Source: Devosia sp.
Lineage (GTDB): Bacteria; Pseudomonadota; Alphaproteobacteria; Rhizobiales; Devosiaceae
DNA length: 64,000 nucleotides
Assembly: GCF_014860165.1 (NCBI RefSeq)
Contig: NZ_JACZKG010000054.1
Location: forward strand, 1 to 64,000
Direction of reading: 5' to 3'
This document shows positions 26,535 through 36,929 of the stretch, one piece after another. Both the position numbers and the translations under genes were made by a program. Under the pieces are notes generated by a model. It ran no database searches, was not told where the DNA came from, and saw only the letters and a program-made list of their open reading frames with translations. Positions within the stretch are counted from its first letter, which is position 1, and every line of letters starts with the position of its first letter.

Positions 26535-26597
26535 ACGAGGGGAGGAGCAGTTGCGCTTGCAGGATACTTGTCCCCACCAGGGGCGGGGGAATCGTAT

Positions 26598-28613
26598 CTA
26601 CTCAGCCCAAGCGGAGAACACCTTGTCGAACAGGGCCTGCGCCGCCTCATCCTTTTCCAGGGTGATAATGGCATTCCGCCCGGTGCCGTAGACGACCGCC
26701 AGATCCATCCAGCGGCGGTTTTCCAGCAGGTCGGTATTGGTTTCGGCATCGGCCGGCGTGGCACTGAGCGCGAACAGGAACGAGTTGCCCACCACGCGTG
26801 CCGACGCACCCACCAGCGCTGTGCCCGGCACCAGTTCCTCGTCCTTGAGCAGCACGCCCGGCAGCGTGGCGATGGTGCCCCCGATGAAGGTGTCGTTCAC
26901 CTTGAAGTCGACTTCCATCAGATGGCTCGCGGGCAGGCTCGGATCGGAATTCTTGCGGATGGTGATATCGACGCCCAGGTTGCGCGCCGGAATGCTCGCC
27001 GTACCGATCAGCGTCGGCAGCCCGAGCTCGTCCACGCCTTCGCTCCACTCAACCGTGCCCGAGAACGGCACGGCGCCTGTCGTGCCGTCCTGGCTGGCCT
27101 CGAGCAGCAGCGACTGGCTGCCGGCGAGAACCGCCGGATCGACCGAGGCCGCGGGGTCGGCGATGGCGAGCGGGGTCGTGTCCTCGCCTGTCAGCCGTTC
27201 CTCGCTCTTGATCTCGCCAGAATTCACATCGGGCAGCACGGTCTCATTGCCGGTCGGCTGCACAGGTTGCGGCGTCGGCTCAAGCCGATCCTCAATCTCA
27301 AGTCCGCCGAGCTCCGCATTGGCATTGCCAGTCGGGGTGACAGGCGCCGTGTTGCCGGGTCCGACCACGGCGTCACTGGTCGTTTCTGCCGGCTGCACCG
27401 GGTCGAGCGTCGGCGTCGAATTGGCTGCGTCCGCCGTCTCGGTCACGGGCGCCTGCGCCTGGCCGAACATCTGGTCGAGATCGACATAGCCCTCGCGCCA
27501 CGCCCAGAAGCCCGCGCCGCCGACACTGGCGAGCAGGATGGCGAAGACGACAAGGAAGATCGTGAGCCCGGCGCCACTGCGCTGGGCCGGGGCGTCGGTA
27601 AAGCCGGCATCGTCGCTCTCGTCGGCTACCGGCGGCTTGGCGAAGGATGCAACGGCAGGCTCGGGCAAGGCGGGTGTCGGCTCGCCGCGCGCCTCGCGAT
27701 CCAGGACTTCGATGGCACGCTCGATGACACCCTGCGCCTCGGTAGCGTCGGGCTCGACATCGACTTCCCGCACGCTCGAGAGCGCCGCCTCGACCGGTAC
27801 GGGCTCGATGACGGGCGTCACGACCTGCTGCCGCGCCACGGCATGGTTGCCGATCGACGGCTCGATCCGCGCCGTGACCCGGGTCGCCTCGGCCGAGGAA
27901 TTGGCCGCCAGCGGAATGGCATCGCGGCGCGGCTCGAAACTGGGCCCCTTGAGGGGCGATTCCAGCGGACGGACGTTGGAGGATTGCGGCACGGGCGAGG
28001 TCGGACCCGTCCGGTTCGCCTGCACGCGCGCCACGATGGCCGGCATGACCCGAATTTCGGATTTTGTCTCGGGCTTGACCTCGGATTCGGTCTCCGCCTT
28101 GCCCCCCGCGGGCTCCGCCGAACCCTCTGTCACGGCCGATGCCTGGCTGATGATGTCTTCGATGGACATGGGTGCCGCAGGCTTTGGCGTGACACTGACC
28201 GGCGTACCGGCCTCGGCCGGTACCGGCGCCGCCCCGATCGTCGCGGCCTCAGGTCCGGATGCCTCGACGGGCGCGGGCTTTGGTGCCTCGACCGGCGCCG
28301 GCTTGGGTGCCACTGCGACCGGCGGCGGGGTCGGTGCGGGATCGGCAACCGGCGCCGACGCACGCGGCGCTGGCGGGTGTTCGCGCCCGAGCGTGATGAC
28401 GGCCTCGCTGGCTTCCTGCTCGACCTGGCGGATACAATCTTCGAGCTGCAGGCGATGCTGGGTGATGTCGCGTGCCGGCAATGGCGGCGTAATCGCACGC
28501 AGCTGTCCGACGAGGGCCGAGCGGGCCTTCTCGTAGACTGCCCGGCGGGCCGCCCCATTGTTCTCCGGCAGCGCCGATATGGCGCGGCGCAACAGCTCCT
28601 TGTAGTCCGCCAT
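26598..28613 (-). CDS. Large single-pass membrane protein, hypothetical
   Basis: 671-aa protein. The N-terminal part (about 1-75) is a charged helical domain (MADYKELLRRAISALPENNGAARR, then LQLEDCIRQVEQEASEAV). A long Pro/Ala/Glu-rich linker leads to one membrane helix (LTIFLVVFAILLASVGGAGFWAW, near residue 345-367). Another Pro/Thr-rich linker precedes a C-terminal periplasmic domain (from about 500: GAVPFSGTVEWSEGVDELG). Homologues next to purA are common in Hyphomicrobiales but unnamed. No enzyme motif is visible. It lies 48 bp downstream of purA's neighbour start and points the same way as purA. Confidence 0.78.
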   Translation of the reverse strand: MADYKELLRRAISALPENNGAARRAVYEKARSALVGQLRAITPPLPARDITQHRLQLEDCIRQVEQEASEAVITLGREHPPAPRASAPVADPAPTPPPVAVAPKPAPVEAPKPAPVEASGPEAATIGAAPVPAEAGTPVSVTPKPAAPMSIEDIISQASAVTEGSAEPAGGKAETESEVKPETKSEIRVMPAIVARVQANRTGPTSPVPQSSNVRPLESPLKGPSFEPRRDAIPLAANSSAEATRVTARIEPSIGNHAVARQQVVTPVIEPVPVEAALSSVREVDVEPDATEAQGVIERAIEVLDREARGEPTPALPEPAVASFAKPPVADESDDAGFTDAPAQRSGAGLTIFLVVFAILLASVGGAGFWAWREGYVDLDQMFGQAQAPVTETADAANSTPTLDPVQPAETTSDAVVGPGNTAPVTPTGNANAELGGLEIEDRLEPTPQPVQPTGNETVLPDVNSGEIKSEERLTGEDTTPLAIADPAASVDPAVLAGSQSLLLEASQDGTTGAVPFSGTVEWSEGVDELGLPTLIGTASIPARNLGVDITIRKNSDPSLPASHLMEVDFKVNDTFIGGTIATLPGVLLKDEELVPGTALVGASARVVGNSFLFALSATPADAETNTDLLENRRWMDLAVVYGTGRNAIITLEKDEAAQALFDKVFSAWAE

Positions 28614-28661
28614 GTGTTACTTGATACTCACAATTGCAGCGATGTGTTGTAACAAAAAATC

Positions 28662-29951
<1,290 letters not shown>

Positions 29952-30112
29952 AGAATTACCTTCTCCAGGATAGGCGCGACACAAAGGGCCCGGCCGCCAC
30001 GGCCGCACCCTTATCCACTTGGACGTCTGTCCTCCCGGCCACCTTGGGTAGAAATTTTGCCGATGGCCGAATAACTGCTAAGTCCAGACGTCCATACATC
30101 ACCAAGACGACG

Positions 30113-31057
30113 ATGACAAAGCCGCAGACCCACGAAAATCGCGGCATATCGGCCCGCCTGCTCGACCAGCCCTACCTGCTGCTGATTCTGGCCCCGCTGT
30201 TTTGGGGCGGCAATGTCGTGGCGGCCAAGCTGGTGGTCGGCGAAATCGACCCCTTCCTGCTGCTGGCGGCTCGCTGCGTCGGCGCGACGCTGTTCATCCT
30301 GCCCTTTGCCTGGCCCTATCTCAAGGCCGACTGGCCGGTGATCCGCAGGACATGGCCACAACTGATGGCTTTCGGCTTCGTCGGTTATGCCCTGTTCAAC
30401 GTGCTGCTCTATCTGGGGCTCAGCACCACATCAGGGGTCAATGCCGCCATCGTGCAGGCATCGCTGCCCATGCTGATCCTGCTCGCCAATTTCGTGGTGT
30501 TCCGGGCCCGGGCAAAGGTCCTGCAGATCGTAGGCGTGATCATCGCCATATCCGGCGTCATGCTGACCGCCACCCACGGCAATCTGGGACGGATACTCAC
30601 CCTCGACATCAATGTCGGCGATGGCTTCGTCATCCTGGCCTGCCTGGCCTACACTGCCTACACGCTGGCCCTGCGCTTCCGGCCGGATGTGCACATGATG
30701 AGCTTCATGGCCGTGGCCTTTTCGGGCGCAGCCATCAGCGGCGTTATCATGCTGCAGCTCTTCGGGGACGGGGTCGGACAGTTCGCCACCATCCCGTCCA
30801 TGTCGGCCACGGTCTGGATTGTGCTGATCTATGTGATGATCTTTCCGTCCATGTTCAGCCAGGTGGCCTATGCGCGCGCCGTCGACCTCGTCGGCCCCAA
30901 CCGCGCCGCACCAAGCCACAACCTGATCCCGGTTTTCGGCGCCATTGGCTCCGTGTTGATTCTTGGGGAGCGATTGGAGCTCTACCACTACCTGGCAGCG
31001 GCGATCATCATCGGCGGCATCGTGCTGGCCGAATGGGCCGCACGGCGGCGACGGTAA
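30113..31057 (+). CDS. EamA/DMT-superfamily transporter
   Basis: 314-aa protein with ten predicted membrane helices in two EamA repeats. The first contains LAPLFWGGNVVAAKLVVGEIDP, the second begins near VNVGDGFVILACLAYTAYTLAL, and the C-terminal helix ends in ARRRR, a usual DMT tail. Substrate unknown; relatives export metabolites. Start at 30113 is set by the family-like N terminus, with a weak ribosome site; an ATG at 30044 is possible. Confidence 0.87.
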   Translation: MTKPQTHENRGISARLLDQPYLLLILAPLFWGGNVVAAKLVVGEIDPFLLLAARCVGATLFILPFAWPYLKADWPVIRRTWPQLMAFGFVGYALFNVLLYLGLSTTSGVNAAIVQASLPMLILLANFVVFRARAKVLQIVGVIIAISGVMLTATHGNLGRILTLDINVGDGFVILACLAYTAYTLALRFRPDVHMMSFMAVAFSGAAISGVIMLQLFGDGVGQFATIPSMSATVWIVLIYVMIFPSMFSQVAYARAVDLVGPNRAAPSHNLIPVFGAIGSVLILGERLELYHYLAAAIIIGGIVLAEWAARRRR

Positions 31058-31063
31058 AATGCA

Positions 31064-31089
31064 GAAGGCCGACGCAATCGCCGGCCTTC
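31064..31089. terminator. Hairpin between EamA and serA genes
   Basis: An 8-bp stem (31064-31071 with 31082-31089) lies between these convergent genes. No T tract follows in either direction, so it is a weak terminator candidate. Confidence 0.4.
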
Positions 31090-31114
31090 CGGAGCGGCAA
31101 GACTTGCTTCGCCG

Positions 31115-32698
31115 CTAGAACCGCAGGGCCTTGGCCTGCTTGACGCCTTCGAGCGAAGCGATTTCGGCCAGCTGGTTCTCGGTCAGCGTGCCGTCGATGG
31201 AGACAAGCGCGATGGCGTCGGAACCGACATCGACACGGCCGAGGTTGAAATTGGCGATGTTGATGCCGAGCTTGCCCAGGAGCGTGCCGAGGCGGCCGAT
31301 ATGGCCAGGCTTGTCCTCATTGGTCACATAGAGCATGGACGGCGTCAGTTCGGCCTCCATGTTGATGTCCTTGACCTGGATGATGCGCGGCTTGCCGTTG
31401 GCGAAGATGGTGCCGGCCACGCCGCGCGTCTGCCGCTCGGTGGTCACCGTCAGGCGGATATAGCCCTCATAGGCGCCCTGGCGATCGCGCGTGGTGGTCT
31501 CGACGGTAATGCCGCGATCCTTGGCGATCTGCGGCGCCGAGACCATGTTGATATCGCCCAACGAGGGCTTGAGCACGCCGTTGATGGCCGCAGCGATCAT
31601 CGGCTTGACGTTGAGCTCGGCAACATTGCCTTCGAACTCGATCTTGATGCCGCTGATCGCCGTTTCGGTGAGCTGGCCGGCGAAAGAACCCAGCGCCTCG
31701 GCCAGCTTGACCCACGGCGTCAGGATCGGGGCTTCCTCGGCCGAGATCGACGGGAAGTTGAGCGCATTGGTGATTTCGCCAACCATCAGATAGGCCGAAA
31801 TCTGTTCGGCCACCTGCAGCGCCACATTCTCCTGCGCCTCGGTCGTCGCCGCACCCAGATGCGGCGTGCAGATGACGTTGGGCAACTCGAACAGCGGATT
31901 GTTCTCGGCTGGCTCCTCGAGGAACACGTCGAGCGCCGCGCCGGCAACATGGCCCGACTTGAGGGCGTCGTAGAGCGCGGCCTCGTCGATCAAACCGCCA
32001 CGGGCGCAGTTGATGATACGCACGCCCTTCTTGGTCTTGGCCAGGGCCTCGGCGTCGATGATGTTGCGCGTCGCCTCGATCAGCGGCGTGTGCAGGGTGA
32101 TGAAATCGGCACGGGCCAGCAGCTCGTCCAGCTCGACCTTTTCGACGCCCAGCGTCTGTGCGCGCTCTGGCGTCAGGAACGGATCGAAGGCGATGACCTT
32201 CATGCGCAGGCCGATGGCGCGGTCGGCCACGATGGAGCCGATATTGCCGGCGCCGATTAGGCCCAGCGTCTTGTTGGTGACCTCGACACCCATGAAGCGG
32301 TTCTTTTCCCACTTGCTGGCGCGGGTCGAAGCATCGGCTTCCGGCAGCTGGCGGGCCAGCGCCATCATCATGGCAATGGCATGCTCCGCGGTCGTGATGG
32401 AGTTCCCGAAGGGCGTGTTCATCACGATGATGCCCTTCTTGGTCGCGGCCGGAATGTCGACATTGTCGACCCCGATACCGGCGCGGCCGATGACCTTGAG
32501 CTTGTGGGCGGCGGCAATGATCTTTTCGGTGACCTTGGTGGCCGAGCGGATGGCCAGGCCATCATACTGGCCGATGACTTCGAGCAGCTTTTCCTTGTCC
32601 TTGCCCAGATCGGGCAGGTAGTCCACCTCCACGCCATTGTCCTTGAAGATCTGGACGGCGGTGGGGCTCAGCTTGTCGGAAACGAGAACCTTGGGCAT
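31115..32698 (-). CDS. serA: D-3-phosphoglycerate dehydrogenase
   Basis: 527-aa enzyme, first step of serine synthesis. NAD-binding LGLIGAGNIGSIVADRA, catalytic NCARGGLIDE and the His motif CTPHLGAATTEAQ are present. An allosteric substrate-binding domain and a C-terminal ACT domain (DKPGHIGRLGTLLGKLGINIA) complete the long type I form. An AGGAGGG ribosome site seven bases upstream fixes the ATG at 32698; the frame further upstream reads through a tRNA remnant and a repeat and is not coding. serC lies upstream on the same strand. Confidence 0.96.
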   Translation of the reverse strand: MPKVLVSDKLSPTAVQIFKDNGVEVDYLPDLGKDKEKLLEVIGQYDGLAIRSATKVTEKIIAAAHKLKVIGRAGIGVDNVDIPAATKKGIIVMNTPFGNSITTAEHAIAMMMALARQLPEADASTRASKWEKNRFMGVEVTNKTLGLIGAGNIGSIVADRAIGLRMKVIAFDPFLTPERAQTLGVEKVELDELLARADFITLHTPLIEATRNIIDAEALAKTKKGVRIINCARGGLIDEAALYDALKSGHVAGAALDVFLEEPAENNPLFELPNVICTPHLGAATTEAQENVALQVAEQISAYLMVGEITNALNFPSISAEEAPILTPWVKLAEALGSFAGQLTETAISGIKIEFEGNVAELNVKPMIAAAINGVLKPSLGDINMVSAPQIAKDRGITVETTTRDRQGAYEGYIRLTVTTERQTRGVAGTIFANGKPRIIQVKDINMEAELTPSMLYVTNEDKPGHIGRLGTLLGKLGINIANFNLGRVDVGSDAIALVSIDGTLTENQLAEIASLEGVKQAKALRF

Positions 32699-32715
32699 GG
32701 CAGCCCTCCTGCTTT

Positions 32716-32743
32716 TGGTTGCGGGAGCAGGGTTTGAACCTGC
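32716..32743 (-). pseudogene. 3' end of a tRNA (remnant)
   Basis: On the - strand this is a five-base-pair T stem with TTCAAAC loop (32727-32743), then seven acceptor bases TCCCGCA, discriminator A and CCA (ending at 32716). No matching 5' acceptor (TGCGGGA), D arm or anticodon arm is found upstream, where a palindromic repeat starts instead. It ends 17 nt before the serA start codon. The remnant could be a scar of recombination at a tRNA gene. Confidence 0.6.
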
Positions 32744-32782
32744 GACGCCGCATGAATACGAGAACTCCGTCCTCTCCCCGCC

Positions 32783-32840
32783 GTCACCACCCGGCTTGTC
32801 CGGGTGGTCCATGGATTGCCCGGACAAGCCGGGCAATGAC
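32783..32840. repeat. Palindromic intergenic repeat of the CCCGGCTTGTCCGGG type
   Basis: Two imperfectly inverted arms, ACCCGGCTTGTCCGGGTGG and TTGCCCGGACAAGCCGGGCAA, lie between serC and serA. The overall plan (GTCAC start, GTGAC/ATGAC end, each arm self-complementary) resembles the repeat at 19049-19134. Confidence 0.75.
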
Positions 32841-32869
32841 GATCAGGGGGAGGTCGGACTAGACGGGAA

Positions 32870-34054
32870 CTAGGCAGCGGCCTTGTTCAAGGCTGCCAGC
32901 TCTTCGGCAAAGGCATAGTCCAGCCACGGCACCAGCGCCGCCAGGTCGGCCGCCTCGATGGTCGAACCGGCCCAGATGCGCAGCCCCGAGGGAGCATCCT
33001 TGTAGGCGCCGATGTCATAGGCGACGCCTGCCTTGTCGAGACGCGACACGATGGCCTTGGCGAAGGCCGCCTGCTTGTCGGCGTCGAGCGCCGTCACCGT
33101 AGGGTCGACGATCGACAGGCACACCGAGGTGTTGGAGCGGTTGGCTGCGTTCTTGGCCAGGAAATCGACCCATGGGGTCCTGGCGACCCAGTCAGCCAGC
33201 ACCTTGAAATTGGCGTCGGCGCGGGCCTGCATGGACTTGAGGCCACCCAGCGACTTGCCCCATTCCATGGCGTCGATCGCGTCCTCGATGCAGATCATCG
33301 ACGGCGTGTTGATGGTCGCCGCCTCGAACACTTCCTCGAGCAGCTTGCCGCCCTTGGTGAGGCGGAAAATCTTGGGCAACGGCCGGTCGGGCTTGAAGGT
33401 CTCGAGCCGCTCGACGGCGCGGGGGCTGAGGATCAAGACGCCATGGGCGGCTTCGCCACCCAGCGCCTTCTGCCAGGAGAAGGTCACGACATCGAGCTTG
33501 GCGAAATCGAGATTCTGCGCAAAGGCCGCCGAGGTGGCGTCGCAGATGGTCAGCCCCTTGCGGTCGGCCGCGATCCAGTCGCCATTGGCGACCCGCACGC
33601 CCGAGGTCGTGCCATTCCAGGTGAAGACCACATCGCGATCGAAATCGACTTGGCCCAGATCGGGCAATTCGCCATAGGGCGCCTTGAGGATGCGGACATC
33701 ATCGAGTTTGAGTTGCTTGGACACATCGGTGACCCAGCCCTCGCCGAAGCTCTCCCAGGCCAGCATGTCGACGCCACGGGCGCCGAGCATCGACCACAGC
33801 GCCATTTCGACGGCGCCGGTATCTGATGCCGGGACAATGCCGATACGGTAATCGGCGGGAACTTCAAGCAGTTCGCGCGTCAGGTCGATGGCGCGCTGGA
33901 TGCGGGCCTTGCCCGGCTTGGAGCGGTGCGACCGACCAACCAGCGAATTGCTGAGCGCTTCAACCGTCCAACCAGGACGCTTGGCACAGGGGCCCGACGA
34001 AAAATTCGGATTAGCCGGTTTCACCGCCGGCGCGGTCAGGGGCATTGCAGCCAT
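32870..34054 (-). CDS. serC: Phosphoserine aminotransferase
   Basis: 394-aa PLP enzyme of serine synthesis. It begins [17 protein letters not shown] and has [12 protein letters not shown], the PLP-binding region [16 protein letters not shown] with its Schiff-base Lys, and a C terminus with [15 protein letters not shown]. This is the long alphaproteobacterial form. A GGGAGGG ribosome site nine bases upstream supports the ATG. serA follows on the same strand after a 171-bp gap holding a repeat and a tRNA remnant. Confidence 0.95.
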   Translation of the reverse strand: MAAMPLTAPAVKPANPNFSSGPCAKRPGWTVEALSNSLVGRSHRSKPGKARIQRAIDLTRELLEVPADYRIGIVPASDTGAVEMALWSMLGARGVDMLAWESFGEGWVTDVSKQLKLDDVRILKAPYGELPDLGQVDFDRDVVFTWNGTTSGVRVANGDWIAADRKGLTICDATSAAFAQNLDFAKLDVVTFSWQKALGGEAAHGVLILSPRAVERLETFKPDRPLPKIFRLTKGGKLLEEVFEAATINTPSMICIEDAIDAMEWGKSLGGLKSMQARADANFKVLADWVARTPWVDFLAKNAANRSNTSVCLSIVDPTVTALDADKQAAFAKAIVSRLDKAGVAYDIGAYKDAPSGLRIWAGSTIEAADLAALVPWLDYAFAEELAALNKAAA

Positions 34055-34105
34055 ATCAAGCGACCCTCCCAGGTCTATGCGTCTCGCGTTAGGGCGAGAT
34101 GTCCT
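34055..34105 (-). ncRNA. Possible serC leader RNA motif
   Basis: Immediately upstream of serC the - strand reads TCTCGC-CCTAAC-GCGAGA, a six-bp hairpin, followed by a CCTGGGAGGGT segment containing the ribosome site. A conserved serC leader motif is known upstream of serC in alphaproteobacteria; position and hairpin agree, but the covariance match could not be tested. Confidence 0.4.
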
Positions 34106-34816
34106 GAAGCGGGAAATACGCCGGATCGATCCAGGCCGTCAATGAGTCTTTTGGGGACCCACCACCAACACTGTTGAGGAACTCAGAGATCGTCTTGGGG
34201 AACACGTGACCGAGCCCGAATCGGGTTGTCCACCCAGGCCGCCGCCATGCGGCGATGGTTGCGAGATGCGACAGTCAGGCGGCACGGTCAGTTCCCCCTG
34301 AGGGCTTCAGAGCGGCCCGCGTTTCGCTAGCGTGTCGCCTAGTCGGGCCGGAACCGCCAGGCAATTGTGGCGCGGAGCGGCGCGGTGACTTGCCCGGAAT
34401 TGTGCGAGGCCGAGCCGAGTTTCTCGAGCGTGGTATTTCCGTTCAATCCGCTGCCCGTCGCTGGTTGATCAGGCAGATCGAGCAGGCGTTGTCCCTCAAT
34501 GAGCGCCACCGAGGTTTCATCGGTAAAAGCATGGCCGGTGAGCGCCACCGGCACCATGAGCCCGCCGGTGGGAAGACGCAGGCTCACAAGGCCGCTTTCG
34601 GTGTCATGCGTGAGCTCTGCGCTGCACACCGAATCCGTTCTCAACGCGGTTGGCATGTAATTCCGCGTCCAACGGGAGCAGCCAAAGTCTGGGAGGGGCG
34701 CGGCGCATGGCGTTTTCAGACCTACCTGCATTCCGGATAGAGCGGTTGTACCGACAATAGACACCTGGTGGCGGCTTCGGCGCCTTGACGTGCCGAGCAT
34801 TTGCGCTTCCTGTCGC
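34106..34816. other. Gene-poor stretch between serC and the catabolic island
   Basis: About 700 bp without a convincing intact gene. A short - strand open frame (34339-34731) may be a gene remnant and is listed separately. The remainder shows no repeat, RNA or recognisable protein. Confidence 0.5.
34339..34731 (-). pseudogene. Possible gene remnant
   Basis: 130 codons from an ATG at 34731. The last 90 residues look protein-like (GLVSLRLPTGGLMVPVALTG, then DETSVALIEGQRLLDLPDQP) and end with an ATIAWRF-type aromatic terminus seen in outer-membrane barrels. No signal peptide or ribosome site is visible and the N-terminal part is poor. It may be a truncated remnant or a chance frame. Confidence 0.3.
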
Positions 34817-34829
34817 ACTGTCATACAAA
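34817..34829. promoter_or_regulatory. Operator-like site 1 (core TGTCATACA)
   Basis: ACTGTCATACAAA with core 34819-34827, 21 bp upstream of the MBL-fold gene. One of six copies in this island; see the GntR gene at 49806. Confidence 0.65.
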
Positions 34830-34848
34830 GATAGGGTGGAGGTAGACG

Positions 34849-35655
34849 ATGGTGGCCATAGATTACCAAGTGCTGGCACTGCGCTATGCCAGCACCGAGC
34901 CCTCGCGCCCGCGACACGAAAACTTCCTGCCCGGCATGGACCTGCATGATGGCCCCATGCCGCTGGACTACTTCGTCTGGGCGATTGAGGGGATGGGGCG
35001 AACCGTCATCGTCGACACCGGATTTGGTGCCGATCAGGCCGTGGCGCGCGGTCGCAGGCTGCTGCACGAACCGGCCACGTTGTTGAAACAGGCCGGAATT
35101 GACGCGGGAGCGGTCACCGACGTCATTCTCACCCACCTCCACTATGACCATGCCGGCGGGCTGTCACAGTTTCCGGCGGCGCAGTTTCATCTGCAGGACG
35201 ACGAGATGAGTTACGCGACGGGGCGCAACATGTGCCACGCCCACCTGCGCGCGCCATTCGAGGCCGAAGATGTGGTGGATGCGGTGCGCCTGGCGTTCAA
35301 GGGCAGGATGCGTTTCCACAGCGGCGATGCGGAGCTGTTCCCGGGGATCAGCCTGCACCGGATCGGCGGCCACTCGGGCGGTTTGCAGGTCGTGCGCGTG
35401 GCGACAAAGCGGGGGCCGCTGGTGCTGGCCTCTGACGCGTTCCATTTCTCGGAGAACCGGGTGCGCCGCGCACCCTTTCCCATTGTCTATCACCTGGGCG
35501 AAATGCTCGATGGCTTCGACCGTTGCGAGCAACTGGCAGGCGGAGATGCCGACCTGCTGATTCCCGGCCATGATCCGGAGGTGCTGCAGCGCTGGCCCCG
35601 CCTGCGGGAGGACACGCCTGATATTGTCCGGGTCGATCTGGCACCGACACGGTGA
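34849..35655 (+). CDS. MBL-fold metallo-hydrolase, N-acyl homoserine lactonase-like
   Basis: 268-aa metallo-beta-lactamase-fold enzyme. The metal motif is T-H96-L-H98-Y-D100-H101-A-G-G, with later H in RIGGHSGG, D in LASDAFHF and H in LIPGHDPEV. This arrangement resembles AttM/AiiA lactonases, which open lactone rings. In this island it may open a lactone made by one of the dehydrogenases, or degrade quorum signals; the first is inferred from context. It is the first gene of the island, directly behind operator-like site 1. Confidence 0.85.
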   Translation: MVAIDYQVLALRYASTEPSRPRHENFLPGMDLHDGPMPLDYFVWAIEGMGRTVIVDTGFGADQAVARGRRLLHEPATLLKQAGIDAGAVTDVILTHLHYDHAGGLSQFPAAQFHLQDDEMSYATGRNMCHAHLRAPFEAEDVVDAVRLAFKGRMRFHSGDAELFPGISLHRIGGHSGGLQVVRVATKRGPLVLASDAFHFSENRVRRAPFPIVYHLGEMLDGFDRCEQLAGGDADLLIPGHDPEVLQRWPRLREDTPDIVRVDLAPTR

Positions 35656-35675
35656 TTCTGAATTTTGTCATCTTG

Positions 35676-35692
35676 ACGTATTGTCATACAAT
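35676..35692. promoter_or_regulatory. Operator-like site 2 (core TGTCATACA)
   Basis: The most palindromic copy, TATTGTCATACAATG, core 35682-35690, 42 bp upstream of the serine hydrolase gene. A TTGACG hexamer just before it could be a -35 element, which would place the site inside a promoter. Confidence 0.7.
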
Positions 35693-35732
35693 GTGGTTTG
35701 GTCGCAAGGCTTTCGACTGAAGAGGAGCGGCC

Positions 35733-36929
35733 ATGCAGATAGACACCACCATTGAAGCCCAGGGCCGATCCCGCCGCATTCGGGGTAGTTATGATCCCCG
35801 CTTCGCGCCGGTTCTTGATGCCTTCATCGAGAACTACCGGACCGAAGAGGAGATTGGTTCGGCCACCTCCGTAGTGGTCGAGGGCCAGACGGTTGTCGAT
35901 CTGTGGGGAGGCAGCAGGGACGCCGCCTTCACCCGTGATTGGGAACGCGACACCATCGTCTGCATGATGTCCGTGGCCAAGGGCATTTCCGGCATTGCCT
36001 TCAACATCCTCATCGACCGCGGCTTGGTCGATCCTGACGCGCCGGTGGCGCGCTATTGGCCCGAATTCGCCCAGAACGGCAAGGAGGGCGTACTGGTGCG
36101 CCATGTGCTCGATCACACCGCTGGGCTCCCCGTGGTGCTGGAGCCGCTGTGGAAGGGCGCGATCTTTGATTGCGATGCCATCGTAGCCGCGCTCGAGAAA
36201 CAGGCGCCGCTGTGGCCACCGGGCACGACGGCGGCCTATCACATCCACACCCAGGGCAACCTGCTGGGCGAGATCGTCCGCCGTGTCACTGGTATGCGTT
36301 ACCGCGACTTCATCGCCCAGGAACTGGTGCGGCCGCTGGGGCTGGACTACCGGATCGGCGGGCTGACCGAGGCCGATTTCGACCGCAGGGCAGAACTCGT
36401 CCCAACCGTCGAGGGAACCCTGTTTGCGCGCAAGGACAGCGAACCGGATTCACTGCTGGCCAAGGGGTTCCAGCAGCATCCGGACGAGCCCATCGGCGTC
36501 ACGCTCAATTCGATCGGCTGGCGCCAGGCCGAAATCGCCAGCGCCAATGGACATGGCACGGCGCGCTCGGTTGCCGCCATCTACGGCGCCATCGCCAATG
36601 GCGGCACATTGGGCGATGTGCGGATCATGTCGCAGCAGACCATCGCCAATATGCTGACCGAGCAGCACAACCAGACCGAAAAGATGCAGAACCGTCCTTA
36701 TCATCAGGGGCTGGGCGTTCTGCTCAATACGCCGGTCTCGGTGTGGATGGGCCCCAATCCACATGCCTTCGGCCACCACGGTTTCGGTGGTTCCATTGGC
36801 ATGGGCGATCCCGACGCCAAGCTCGGCTTCAGCTATGCCTGCAACAAGATGCATGCCCTGCCGGATAATGGTCCGCGCGCGCGCCGCATCATTGAGGCGA
36901 TCTATGGCGTGTTGGGGGAACAGCCATGA
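35733..36929 (+). CDS. Class C beta-lactamase-like serine hydrolase/esterase
   Basis: 398-aa protein of the beta-lactamase/EstB family VIII esterase type. The nucleophile motif is S80-V-A-K83, the general-base Tyr is in Y169-HIHTQGN, and the third motif region is FGHHGFGGSIG. No signal peptide is present, so it works in the cytoplasm, which favours an esterase rather than an antibiotic-resistance role. An AGAGGAG site precedes the ATG. It overlaps the next SDR gene by four bases. Confidence 0.87.
   Translation: MQIDTTIEAQGRSRRIRGSYDPRFAPVLDAFIENYRTEEEIGSATSVVVEGQTVVDLWGGSRDAAFTRDWERDTIVCMMSVAKGISGIAFNILIDRGLVDPDAPVARYWPEFAQNGKEGVLVRHVLDHTAGLPVVLEPLWKGAIFDCDAIVAALEKQAPLWPPGTTAAYHIHTQGNLLGEIVRRVTGMRYRDFIAQELVRPLGLDYRIGGLTEADFDRRAELVPTVEGTLFARKDSEPDSLLAKGFQQHPDEPIGVTLNSIGWRQAEIASANGHGTARSVAAIYGAIANGGTLGDVRIMSQQTIANMLTEQHNQTEKMQNRPYHQGLGVLLNTPVSVWMGPNPHAFGHHGFGGSIGMGDPDAKLGFSYACNKMHALPDNGPRARRIIEAIYGVLGEQP

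Noticed and set aside
26568..28652. 694-codon open frame on the + strand opposite the 671-aa gene
   Set aside because: It is antisense to a gene with clear domain structure; it is His/Arg/Gly-rich and has no recognisable motif. Long antisense frames are expected at this GC content.
32637..32873. 78-codon + strand frame containing GAGFEPAT
   Set aside because: This is the typical false translation of a tRNA 3' end followed by an intergenic palindromic repeat.
34255..34740. 161-codon + strand frame before the island
   Set aside because: Composition is not protein-like and no ribosome site or family pattern was seen.
35733..36929. A class C beta-lactamase resistance gene
   Set aside because: No signal peptide and a catabolic operon context; esterase family VIII is more likely.
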